A stretch of 64,000 bases of DNA from contig CAWKKW010000004.1 of the NCBI GenBank assembly GCA_963850345.1, positions 186,001 to 250,000 on the forward strand, given 5' to 3'. This DNA is from CAWKKW01 sp963850345. Lineage in GTDB: Bacteria; Acidobacteriota; Terriglobia; Terriglobales; Acidobacteriaceae. The translations under genes were made by a program, and so were the position numbers. This document shows, in pieces, positions 50,683 to 60,000 of the stretch. Numbering within the stretch: position 1 is the stretch's first letter; each line of letters opens with the position of its first letter. Below the pieces are notes generated by a model. The model searched no databases, was not told the origin of the DNA, and worked only from the letters and a program-made list of their open reading frames with translations.

Positions 50683-52149
50683 ATGCCGAAACCAGCCAGC
50701 ACGCCCGCCTCTTCAACTGAGGCTTCTCCTCTCTCCGAGCCTCTTTCCCGGCTGGCCGCAAACGCGAGGGTCACGATCCGGCGGGGAGGCGAGCCTCTGC
50801 GCGATGGCAAGTGCGTCGTCTACTGGATGCAGCGCGCGCAACGCGGTCTGGACAATCCTGCACTGGATCTGGCAATTGAAATTGGCAACGAACTCAAGTT
50901 GCCGGTCATCGCTTTTTTCTCCGCGATCGCCAACTTCCCTCATGCCAATCTGCGGCACTATCGCTTCTTGAACGAGGGTCTGGTCGACATCGAGGAAGAC
51001 CTCAAGGAACGGAACGTCACGTTTGTGGTCCGGAGACCGCCGACCAATCAGTTAGAGGCCTTTCTGACTGAAGTAGGCGCCGCAATGGTCGTCGGCGATG
51101 AAAACCCCTGCCGCGAGCCGGAGCGTTGGCGCAAGGTACTCGCGCACCGCTTGCACCTGCCCTACTGGACCGTCGATGCCGACGTGGTCGTGCCTTCAGG
51201 ATTGTTTGAGAAGCGCATGTACGCGCTGCATATCTTCAAGCCAAAGCTATATGCGGAGTTGCCAAAGTATCTCGTTGCTTCTCCTGTACTGCGAGCCGAC
51301 CACGAGTGGGCACGCAGGCAGAACTTCGATTCATTTCCGGTTCACGAGGATGTCACCGCAGGCTGGCGGCAACTCGATCGCAAAGTAGGCCCGGTTGATA
51401 CGTTCACGGGTGGCACCCACGCCGCAGTCAAACGTCTGAAGCTGTTCGTCGACGAAATGCTCGACCAGTACGACAAGCAGCGCAACCACCCTGAGATCGA
51501 CGGCACCAGCCGCATGTCCCCCTATCTGCACTTTGGCCACATCAGCCCGCTCACTATCGCACTGGCGGTTGAAGAGGCCTTTCAGCAGAAGAAGGTCTCG
51601 CAGGCCGCACGCGACTCCTATCTCAGCGAATTAATTGGCTGGCGCGAGCTCGCAGTCAACTTCGTTCGCTACACGGAGAATTACGACTCCATCGATTGTG
51701 CCGAGCCCTGGGCGCAGAAGACGCTACGGGAACATGCCCGCGACAAGCGCGATCCCGTCTACTCTCTCGAACAACTCGAGCGAGCGGAGACCTACGACGA
51801 ATTGTGGAACGCATCGCAGAAGCAGATGACTCGGTTCGGATGGATGCATAACTACATGCGCATGTACTGGGCGAAGAAGATCCTCGAGTGGTCACCTACT
51901 CCTGCAGCAGCCTTTGAATACGCGGTCCTGATGAACGACAAGTATGAAATGGATGGCCGTGATCCCAACGGTTACGCTGGAATCGCGTGGTCCATCGCAG
52001 GCAAATTCGATCGTCCTTGGTTCGACCGCCCCATCTTCGGAACCATTCGTTATATGTCCGGCGCCTCGACCGGACGCAAGTTCGACTCGAAACGATATGT
52101 GCAAAATGTGACTCAAATCACTTTGTTAGACACGCCACCCCAAACGTAG
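50683..52149 (+). CDS. Class II CPD photolyase
   Basis: This 488-residue flavoprotein uses light to split cyclobutane pyrimidine dimers. The N-terminal alpha/beta domain (KCVVYWMQRAQRGLDNPAL) is typical of class II, which has YWMQRDQR-like starts. The C-terminal FAD-binding domain contains SELIGWRELAVNF, MHNYMRMYWAKKILEW and the closing NGYAGIAWSI. ATG 50683 is taken as start. It stands alone between tyrS and the giant gene. Confidence 0.93.
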   Translation: MPKPASTPASSTEASPLSEPLSRLAANARVTIRRGGEPLRDGKCVVYWMQRAQRGLDNPALDLAIEIGNELKLPVIAFFSAIANFPHANLRHYRFLNEGLVDIEEDLKERNVTFVVRRPPTNQLEAFLTEVGAAMVVGDENPCREPERWRKVLAHRLHLPYWTVDADVVVPSGLFEKRMYALHIFKPKLYAELPKYLVASPVLRADHEWARRQNFDSFPVHEDVTAGWRQLDRKVGPVDTFTGGTHAAVKRLKLFVDEMLDQYDKQRNHPEIDGTSRMSPYLHFGHISPLTIALAVEEAFQQKKVSQAARDSYLSELIGWRELAVNFVRYTENYDSIDCAEPWAQKTLREHARDKRDPVYSLEQLERAETYDELWNASQKQMTRFGWMHNYMRMYWAKKILEWSPTPAAAFEYAVLMNDKYEMDGRDPNGYAGIAWSIAGKFDRPWFDRPIFGTIRYMSGASTGRKFDSKRYVQNVTQITLLDTPPQT

Positions 52150-52169
52150 CCCATCAGCTTATAAATGCA

Positions 52170-52198
52170 TTGATGCTGTTAGCTTTGTGTCCCATAAT
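52170..52198 (+). promoter_or_regulatory. Putative sigma70 promoter of the giant repeat gene
   Basis: TTGATG (52170-52175), 17 nt, CATAAT (52193-52198), giving a leader of about 80 nt before GTG 52286. Confidence 0.55.
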
Positions 52199-52285
52199 GA
52201 GACAGCTTCCCTAATTGAACAACTTGCTCTCGGCGCATCGCGCGGCTGACCGCGTGCGCCTGGAGACTAGGGGAAGACGGACACT

Positions 52286-55200
52286 GTGCATAGGCTACGG
52301 CCCGCGTTTTGGATTTGCCTTTTTTTCCTCCTTGTTCTGCCTCCCGAAATCTTTGCGCAGGCGGCTTCGCAATTGAAAGCCACAGGCAACGTCTCTGCCC
52401 TTTCCACTCCCTGGCAGGCTGTCGGTCCATCGCAGATCCTCACCAACGCATACGGAAAAGTCACCGGCCGAATTAGCAGCCTTACCGCCGATCCCTCCGA
52501 CGCTAGCGGCAACACATTATACGTAGGAACGACGGGAGGCGGGGTATGGCGATCCGTAAATGCCGCACAGGATCCATCGCTGGTTACGTTCACTCCAATC
52601 ACTGATTCCATCCCGAGCTTTTCCAGCAGCGGCAAGGTGAGCCTGAGCATTGGGGCAATCAGCTTACAGCCAGGTGGCACGCGGGTTCTGCTTGTGGGCA
52701 CGGGAGATCCCAATAACGCGAGCGACTCTTACTGGGGCTCCGGGATTCTGCGCTCGACGGATCAGGGAAACACCTGGACGTCGGTTACACAATCAAGCGA
52801 GAGTCAGATCGGGTACCTGAGCCGCCTGTTCGTAGGAGAGGCGGTCGCGGGTTTTGCCTGGAGTACGACTACGCCTGGATTTGTAGTTGCCGCCTTTACC
52901 CGCTCGGGCGAAGGACCGTTGGTCAACGCAATCCAGAAGTACAGCCAGCCCGGGCTCTACTACTCGCAGGATGCCGGCCTTACCTGGTACTCGGCCACGG
53001 TGCAGGATCAGAACAACCAGTACGTGCAGCGCATCAGCGTGGTGAACGGCTCAGATGCAACGGCCATAGTGTGGAATCCGGTCCGCAAGCGCTTCTATGC
53101 CGCGATTCGTTCCCATGGCTATTACGAATCTTTGGACGGCGTCAATTGGAAGCGCCTGCTGTATCAGCCGGGCTCCGGACTGACCACTACCAACTGTCCG
53201 ACAACGACCTCGTCCGCCTGCCCCATCTTTCGAGGCGCGCTCACCGTACAGCCCGTGAACGGAGACCTTTTCGCACTCACCGTGGACGTGAATAACCTGG
53301 ATCAGGGTGTGTGGCAGGATACGTGTCAGTTCACCGGAACGGCGTGCGCCTCGAGCACAGTCCAGTTCGGCAAGCAACTTCCCTCGACTGCGCTCGAAGC
53401 AGGCGCAGGGGACAAACACATCTCGCAGGGAGGTTACAACCTTTGGCTGGCAGCCGTTCCCAGCGTCAACGACACGCTGCTCTTCGCCGGCACCCAGGAC
53501 ATCTTCCGCTGCAGTGTTTCAGCAGGCTGCATCTGGCGCAACGCGACCAACGTGAACACTTGCGCCGCAGCCCAGGTCGCGCCTTCGCAACATGCCGTGG
53601 AAGCAAGCTTCGCACCTACCCTGGGTTTGCTGTTTTTTGGCAACGACGGCGGTCTCTGGCGCACAACGGACACTCTTGCGCAGCAGCCAACCGTGTGTAC
53701 CGCGGACGATGCGACGCACTTTCAGAATCTGAATGGCGGCTTGGGTTCGTTGTCCGAGGTGACGGACTTCGCCGCCGATCCTGCCGACCCCACCATCATG
53801 ATGGCGTCTTTCGGAGCTTTTGGCACAGCGGTCCCCGTGCTGCCCGGCCAGCCTCTGTGGCAGCAGATCCTCGGCGGGGAAGGAAGTCACGTCGCCATCG
53901 ATCCGGCTCATCCGCTGAACTGGTACTCGGCGACCTCCACGGGCGTCAGTCTGCACGCCTGCACCTTTGGCCAGGCATGCACCTCATCGCGGTTTGGATC
54001 GACCCTGATCGGCAGCGCGCAGGTGGGCGGCGACGGATACGCGATGCCTGCGCCCGCGCCTTGGTCGCTCGATCCGCAGGACCCCAGCCGAACCTTCATC
54101 GGAACGTGTCGCCTGTGGCGTGGGCCGGCCCTCGATGGTTCGGCCTGGAACTCCAGCAGCCTGGTCAGCCCGATTCTCGACGGCGGCAAAGGCACAGTCT
54201 GTAACAGCAATGCATGGATTCGTTCGATCGCGGCGAGCGGCACCGTCTCCACACCACCGGCGACTCAGGAGATGGTGTATGTGGGCATGGCCGGATCGCT
54301 GGACGGCGGTTCCATCGCCGCAGGGCATTTGTACCGCGCATCGCTGAGCCCTTCGTCCAACTCCTCTACTCAGTGGACCGACATCTCGAAATCTCTGGTT
54401 CAAAATGACTCGGGCAACCTGGGAAAGTTCAACCCGGGAGCCTTTGCTATCTCGGGCATCGCGATCGATCCCCACGACACCACCGCTCAGACGGTATACA
54501 TCACGATCCCCGGCTTCAGCGGCAACAACATCAGCGAGCCATTGCTCTATGGGACTTGGGATGGGGGTGCAAGCTGGACAAACTTGACCGGCAATATTCC
54601 GATCTCGCCGGCGAACACCATCCTGGTCGACCCCAACGACGGGAACACGGTGTATGTCGGCACGGATCTGGGTGTCTACATGACGCGTCAGATCGCCACT
54701 TGCTTTACGAGCTTGAATCAGTGTTGGAGTGCCTACGGCACTGGGCTGCCGAACGCGCCCATTACGAAATTAAGCATCTTCAATTCTGGGCAGACGACCT
54801 ATCTACGCGCGGCAACCTATGGTCGAGGCATCTGGCAGATCCCTCTGGTCACCGCACCCCCGACCTGGACCACCGCGACGCTCACGCCGACGTCATTAGC
54901 GTTCTCGGATCAGCCGATGCAGACGGCGGGAACACCCCAGACACTCACGCTGACGAACACCGGCACTCTTCCGCTGACGATCTCGCAGATTACGAGCGGG
55001 CCTGACTTTGCGGAGTCTGACAACTGCGGCGGGTCTGTCGCGGCAGGCGGCAGTTGTCAGCTCCAGATCAGCTTCGTGCCCACCCAGCTTGGGGCGCGTC
55101 AAGCCGCTCTCACCCTCTCAGGGAACCTGGAGACCGGCCAGATCACCGCTGCGCTCTCAGGCAACGGAGTGGCCGGCGCGGCGATCGTACTCAACCCCAC

Positions 55201-58200
55201 GTCGGTCGACTTTGGAAGTGCCACTGTGGGCAGCACCAGTGCGGTCATCAATGTCACCATCTCCAATACGGGTGGAATTCCTATCGCTCTCGCCACGCCT
55301 GTCCTGACTGCCGATTTCCAGATGGCCGTGAATACCTGCGGCGCGTCGCTGCCGACCAATACAGGCTGCACCGTAGCAATTCGTTTTGCGCCGTCTCGAT
55401 CCGGGAACATTTCAGGCGCAATGACGGTTACGGATGATCTTGGCACCCAGACCGTGCAGTTGACCGGCATCGGTCAGTCCAGCGCCACCGATACAGTGGC
55501 TCCGCTGACGCTCGGCTTCGCGGACCAGGTTGTCAACACAGTCAGCCCCGCTCAGTCAATAACTGTTACGAATTCGGGTGACCTGCCGCTGACCGACCTC
55601 ACCGCCGCTGCCACCGGCGACTTCGCCGTGAGTAACGGTTGCGGATCGTCTCTTGTCGGCCATTCCAACTGTGCGATCCAGGTCAGCTACCTGCCCACGC
55701 GAACCGGTCCAGCGACCGGCGTGCTGACGATCAAAGACACGGTGAATTTGCTCCTGCACACGCAGACTGTGGCTCTGACCGGGAATGGTCTGGCCGCGGC
55801 TACGGATTCGATAGCACCGCTGTCGCTCACTTTCGCTGCCCAGGTGCTCAATACGGCGAGCGCCACGCAATCGGTGGTTCTAACCAACTCAGGAGATGCT
55901 GCCCTCACGCTGATCACCGCGCAGGTCTCGGGAGACTTCACTATCAGCAATGGATGCGGCTCCAATCTGAATGGACACACCAGTTGCGCTGTGAACGTCG
56001 CTTACCTGCCGACCCAGGTAGGACCGCAAACGGGCACGCTCACAATCACCGATGCGAATGGGTCCCACACCATCGCGCTCAGCGGCAGTGGCCTGTCGTC
56101 GGCTTCGCTCGATGCTGCTCCCACCTCCCTGAGCTTCAGCATTCAGACACTCGGTACGACCAGCAGTCCGCAATCCGTAACCCTGACCAATCGCGTCGGC
56201 GTGACGATGACCGGCCTCTCCATAGCGATCGCGGGAGACTTCTCGATCAGTCCGAATTCCTGCGGCAACAGCCTTACCAGTGGCGCAAGCTGTTTATTGC
56301 AGATCCTGTTTGCGCCGACTGCCGCTGGAACACGTTCCGGGAGCATCAGCGTGCAATCGTCGACGCTGCCTGGCCCACTGATCATCCCACTTACCGGCAC
56401 CGGTCGGCTTACTGTCACGGACACACTTTCTGCGCAATCCCTCACCTTTCCAGATGAGCCGCTGAATGTGTCTAGCCCGGCACAAACCATCACGGTTACG
56501 AATTCTGGAGATGGCATTCTCACCGGCATCGTCGTCCAGGTCACGGGCGAGTTTCTGTTGAGCAACGGATGTGCTGCCACACTCGGCCCGCATCTCGGCT
56601 GCGTGTTATCGGTCACGTATCGACCCACCACATTGGGTCTGGGGAGCGGCACACTGACCCTCAGCGATTCGCTGCGGACGCAAACCGTTGAGCTCACAGG
56701 CACTGGCCTCGCTCCGCCCACTGACGCTCTCGTCCCGCTTGCCCTGGTCTTCCCTGGACAGGCGCTCAACCTGACCAGCACGTCGCAGCGCGTCACTCTT
56801 TCCAACACCGGAGACGTGCCGCTGACCGGCATCTCCGCCCAGATCACCGGCGATTTCCGCATCAACTCCGGTTGCACGGCGACTCTCGCAGCGCACACGA
56901 CCTGTGGATTCACGATCGTTTACCTGCCAACGGTTGCAGGTCCTGAAACCGGCACCCTGGTTGTCACCGACTCCCTCACTTCCCAGACCGTCACCCTCTC
57001 CGGAATTGGGCTCAGCGGAGCTACCGACTCGCTCTCCCCCACCTCGCTCGCCTTTCCCGCGCAGCCAGTCAACACGCCCAGCGCCGTACAGACCATCACG
57101 CTTTCAAACTCCGGCGACACGACGCTCGATCAGATCTCGGTGACCATCACCGGAGATTTTCTGCTCAAGAGCGGATGCAACAAGACCCTCGCTCCGAAGA
57201 CCAGTTGCGATCTCTCCATCACCTATCAGCCAACACAGTCCGGACAATCTTCCGGCAGCCTCACTGTCACCGATGGCCTGCGCTCGCAGACGATTCCGCT
57301 CAGCGGTACCGGGCTTTCTTACGCCACCGATGCGCTGTCCGCTGGCTCGCTCACCTTCTCCGGTCAGCAGGTGAACACGCCGAGCGCCGCGCAAACCATC
57401 ACGCTGACTAACGGCGGCGATCTGCCATTGACCGGCATCGTGGTCCAGGTCACGGGCGACTTCCTGTTAACCAACGGATGTGCTGCCACACTCGGCCCGC
57501 ATCTCGGCTGCGTCTTATCGGTCATCTATCGGCCGACCGCCTTGGGGCCCACGAGTGGGGCGTTGACCCTCACCGATTCGCTGAGGACGCAAGCCGTTGG
57601 GCTCACAGGCACTGGCCTCGCTCCGCCCACCGATGCACTTGCCCCACTCGCCCTGATTTTCCCCGGACAGGCGCTTAATCTCACCAGCACCTCGCAGCGC
57701 GTGACTCTCTCGAATACAGGAGACGTGGCGCTCACCGGCATCTTCGCCCAGATTACCGGCGATTTCCGCATCAACTCCGGCTGCCCGGCCACCTTGGCAG
57801 CGCACACGACCTGCGGATTCACCATCGTGTACCTGCCCTCTGTTGCCGGTCCCGAAACCGGCACCCTGGTGGTGACGGACTCACTCAGTTCCCAGACCGT
57901 CACGCTCTCCGGAACGGGCCTCAGCGGCGCGACGGACTCGCTCTCCCCCACCTCGCTCACCTTCCCCGCGCAGCCAGTCAACACGCCCAGCACCGTACAG
58001 ACCATCACGCTTTCGAACTCCGGGGACACAACCCTCGACCAGATCTCGGTGACCATCACCGGAGACTTCCTGATGAAGAGCAGCTGCAATAAGACCCTCG
58101 CTCCGAAGACCAGTTGCGATCTCTCCATCACTTATCAGCCAACACAACCCGGACAATCTTCCGGCGCCCTCACCGTCACCGATGGCCTGCGCTCGCAGAC

Positions 58201-59689
58201 GATTCCGCTCAGCGGTACCGGGCTTTCTTACGCCACCGATGCGCTGTCCGCTGGCTCGCTCACGTTTGCCGGTCAGCAGGTGAACACGCCGAGCGCCGCG
58301 CAAACCATCACGCTGACCAACGGCGGCGATCTGCCGCTGACCGGCATCGTCGTCCAGGTCACCGGCGAGTTTCTGTTGAGCAACGGATGTGCAGCCACAC
58401 TCGGCCCGCATCTCGGCTGCGTGTTATCGGTCACGTATCGACCCACCACATTGGGTCTGGGGAGCGGCACACTGACCCTCAGCGATTCGCTGCGGACGCA
58501 AACCGTTGAGCTCACAGGCACTGGCCTCGCTCCGCCCACTGACGCTCTCGCCCCGCTTGCCCTGGTCTTCCCTGGACAGGCGCTCAACCTGACCAGCACG
58601 TCGCAGCGCGTCACTCTTTCCAACACCGGAGACGTGCCGCTGACCGGCATCTCCGCCCAGATCACCGGCGACTTCCGCATCAACTCCGGTTGCCCGGCTA
58701 CCTTGGCAGCGCACACGACTTGCGGATTCACCATCGTGTATCTGCCAACCATTTCTGGTCCTGAGACCGGCACCCTGGTCGTCAACGACTCACTCAGTTC
58801 CCAGACCGTCACCCTGTCCGGCACAGGCCTCAGCGGAGCAACCGACTCGCTCTCGCCTACCTCGCTGAACTTCCCTGCACAGCCGGTCAACACGCCCAGC
58901 ACCGTACAGACCATCACGCTCTCGAACTCCGGGGACACAACCCTCGACCAGATCTCGGTGACCATCACCGGCGATTTCCTGCTCAAGAGCGGCTGCAACA
59001 AGACCCTCGCTCCGAAGACCAGTTGCGATCTCTCCATCACCTATCAGCCAACACAGTCCGGACAATCTTCCGGCGCCCTTACCGTCACCGATGGCCTCCG
59101 CTCGCAGACCGTCACACTCTCCGGCAACGCCAGCGATTTCCAAATTCTCGCGACTACGGACACGACCAGCACAATCACGAGCGGCCAGACAGCGACCTTT
59201 GGAGCGCAGCTTACCTCACTTTCAGGATTCGCCGGAACGGGCACGTTAGCGTGCACCGGCGCCCCACTGAATGCGGTCTGCTCGCTGGATGCCTCGAGCT
59301 TCAATCTGAGCTCGGGTGGAAGCCAGGCAATCACAATTAAGATCGGCACTGGCGGGGCGGTCCCAGTAGCCGGCTGGCGAGATGGAACCTTGGGTCCAAT
59401 CCGAGCAGTCTGTTTTCTATTCGCGAGCGCGCTTCCGTTCTGTATCCGGCGCCGGAAGACCGCCCAATGGGTCCTTGCAACGACATGCTCGATGCTGATC
59501 GCAGGTACTTTGCTGACAGGATGCGGTGCAGGAGCCAGTGGTGCGACCGGGAACACAGGGGGATCGGGAAGCAATCCGCCGCCCACCGTTAACACGAACG
59601 CGACGCCTCCGGGAACCTACGCGCTAACCGTCAGCGCCACTTCCGGACTGGCCGTGCGCACGCTTCCGGTCACCGTGATTGTCAAATGA
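52286..59689 (+). CDS. Giant secreted protein: BNR-type propeller plus 14 choice-of-anchor-D (ASH) repeats
   Basis: This is a 2467-residue exported protein starting at GTG with AGGGGAAG about 10 nt upstream. Layout: signal peptide (1-25); sialidase/BNR-like beta-propeller region (about 40-850; LYVGTTGGGVWRS, ILRSTDQGNTWTS, YGRGIWQIPL); 14 Ig-like ASH domains of about 101 residues (about 858-2286; SLxFxxQxxNTxSxxQ and one Cys pair each); a further Ig-like segment; then two hydrophobic stretches with RRRK between, the second ending in a lipobox-like LLTGC; and a final beta segment (GTYALTVSATSGL). The last nine ASH domains form a three-domain unit repeated three times. It is probably a surface or matrix scaffold beside an exopolysaccharide locus; function inferred. 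Confidence 0.88.
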   Translation: MHRLRPAFWICLFFLLVLPPEIFAQAASQLKATGNVSALSTPWQAVGPSQILTNAYGKVTGRISSLTADPSDASGNTLYVGTTGGGVWRSVNAAQDPSLVTFTPITDSIPSFSSSGKVSLSIGAISLQPGGTRVLLVGTGDPNNASDSYWGSGILRSTDQGNTWTSVTQSSESQIGYLSRLFVGEAVAGFAWSTTTPGFVVAAFTRSGEGPLVNAIQKYSQPGLYYSQDAGLTWYSATVQDQNNQYVQRISVVNGSDATAIVWNPVRKRFYAAIRSHGYYESLDGVNWKRLLYQPGSGLTTTNCPTTTSSACPIFRGALTVQPVNGDLFALTVDVNNLDQGVWQDTCQFTGTACASSTVQFGKQLPSTALEAGAGDKHISQGGYNLWLAAVPSVNDTLLFAGTQDIFRCSVSAGCIWRNATNVNTCAAAQVAPSQHAVEASFAPTLGLLFFGNDGGLWRTTDTLAQQPTVCTADDATHFQNLNGGLGSLSEVTDFAADPADPTIMMASFGAFGTAVPVLPGQPLWQQILGGEGSHVAIDPAHPLNWYSATSTGVSLHACTFGQACTSSRFGSTLIGSAQVGGDGYAMPAPAPWSLDPQDPSRTFIGTCRLWRGPALDGSAWNSSSLVSPILDGGKGTVCNSNAWIRSIAASGTVSTPPATQEMVYVGMAGSLDGGSIAAGHLYRASLSPSSNSSTQWTDISKSLVQNDSGNLGKFNPGAFAISGIAIDPHDTTAQTVYITIPGFSGNNISEPLLYGTWDGGASWTNLTGNIPISPANTILVDPNDGNTVYVGTDLGVYMTRQIATCFTSLNQCWSAYGTGLPNAPITKLSIFNSGQTTYLRAATYGRGIWQIPLVTAPPTWTTATLTPTSLAFSDQPMQTAGTPQTLTLTNTGTLPLTISQITSGPDFAESDNCGGSVAAGGSCQLQISFVPTQLGARQAALTLSGNLETGQITAALSGNGVAGAAIVLNPTSVDFGSATVGSTSAVINVTISNTGGIPIALATPVLTADFQMAVNTCGASLPTNTGCTVAIRFAPSRSGNISGAMTVTDDLGTQTVQLTGIGQSSATDTVAPLTLGFADQVVNTVSPAQSITVTNSGDLPLTDLTAAATGDFAVSNGCGSSLVGHSNCAIQVSYLPTRTGPATGVLTIKDTVNLLLHTQTVALTGNGLAAATDSIAPLSLTFAAQVLNTASATQSVVLTNSGDAALTLITAQVSGDFTISNGCGSNLNGHTSCAVNVAYLPTQVGPQTGTLTITDANGSHTIALSGSGLSSASLDAAPTSLSFSIQTLGTTSSPQSVTLTNRVGVTMTGLSIAIAGDFSISPNSCGNSLTSGASCLLQILFAPTAAGTRSGSISVQSSTLPGPLIIPLTGTGRLTVTDTLSAQSLTFPDEPLNVSSPAQTITVTNSGDGILTGIVVQVTGEFLLSNGCAATLGPHLGCVLSVTYRPTTLGLGSGTLTLSDSLRTQTVELTGTGLAPPTDALVPLALVFPGQALNLTSTSQRVTLSNTGDVPLTGISAQITGDFRINSGCTATLAAHTTCGFTIVYLPTVAGPETGTLVVTDSLTSQTVTLSGIGLSGATDSLSPTSLAFPAQPVNTPSAVQTITLSNSGDTTLDQISVTITGDFLLKSGCNKTLAPKTSCDLSITYQPTQSGQSSGSLTVTDGLRSQTIPLSGTGLSYATDALSAGSLTFSGQQVNTPSAAQTITLTNGGDLPLTGIVVQVTGDFLLTNGCAATLGPHLGCVLSVIYRPTALGPTSGALTLTDSLRTQAVGLTGTGLAPPTDALAPLALIFPGQALNLTSTSQRVTLSNTGDVALTGIFAQITGDFRINSGCPATLAAHTTCGFTIVYLPSVAGPETGTLVVTDSLSSQTVTLSGTGLSGATDSLSPTSLTFPAQPVNTPSTVQTITLSNSGDTTLDQISVTITGDFLMKSSCNKTLAPKTSCDLSITYQPTQPGQSSGALTVTDGLRSQTIPLSGTGLSYATDALSAGSLTFAGQQVNTPSAAQTITLTNGGDLPLTGIVVQVTGEFLLSNGCAATLGPHLGCVLSVTYRPTTLGLGSGTLTLSDSLRTQTVELTGTGLAPPTDALAPLALVFPGQALNLTSTSQRVTLSNTGDVPLTGISAQITGDFRINSGCPATLAAHTTCGFTIVYLPTISGPETGTLVVNDSLSSQTVTLSGTGLSGATDSLSPTSLNFPAQPVNTPSTVQTITLSNSGDTTLDQISVTITGDFLLKSGCNKTLAPKTSCDLSITYQPTQSGQSSGALTVTDGLRSQTVTLSGNASDFQILATTDTTSTITSGQTATFGAQLTSLSGFAGTGTLACTGAPLNAVCSLDASSFNLSSGGSQAITIKIGTGGAVPVAGWRDGTLGPIRAVCFLFASALPFCIRRRKTAQWVLATTCSMLIAGTLLTGCGAGASGATGNTGGSGSNPPPTVNTNATPPGTYALTVSATSGLAVRTLPVTVIVK
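56417..59143 (+). repeat. Higher-order repeat, 3 x 909 bp, within the giant gene
   Basis: Three tandem units start at 56417, 57326 and 58235, each 909 bp (303 codons, three ASH domains). Corresponding positions keep the exact 909-bp offset. Units 1 and 3 are nearly identical over about 56549-56876 versus 58367-58694 (only a few differences seen), while unit 2 differs more there. Units 2 and 3 share near-identical tracts elsewhere (for example at 57291 and 58200). This patchwork suggests recent duplication or gene conversion. Confidence 0.9.
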
Positions 59690-60000
59690 CGTTTGTGATT
59701 CCAGGCAGCCCTATCCTCGCGCTGCCGCGTGAATTCTGAGGGACAGCTGCGACGAATATCCTCTCGCAGCTGTTGGCGAATCGGCGTTCACCTCGCCGAA
59801 TGCTCATCCTGAATGTGGTTGAATAGGTATGCAACGAACTAGACTTGGAATAAGCCGCACGGCGGAACTCTTTGACCCGTTAGCGGCCCGTTTGGACTTC
59901 AAAGGAGTTAAGACTGGTTGGCCCGGTAAGGCTTTCGCTCCGCCCTTCCGATGACGAACCCACAGGTTCTGCTGGTTCCGTCCGCCGACACGTGTAGCCT
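59690..60000 (+). other. Intergenic region with inverted repeat before the polysaccharide export gene
   Basis: This 311-bp gap holds a perfect 10-bp inverted repeat ACAGCTGCGA/TCGCAGCTGT (59743-59752 and 59764-59773), with a second weaker one directly after (GGCGA/TCGCC). No T tract follows. It may end the giant gene's transcript or bind a dimeric regulator. No clear promoter for the next gene was seen. Confidence 0.5.
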
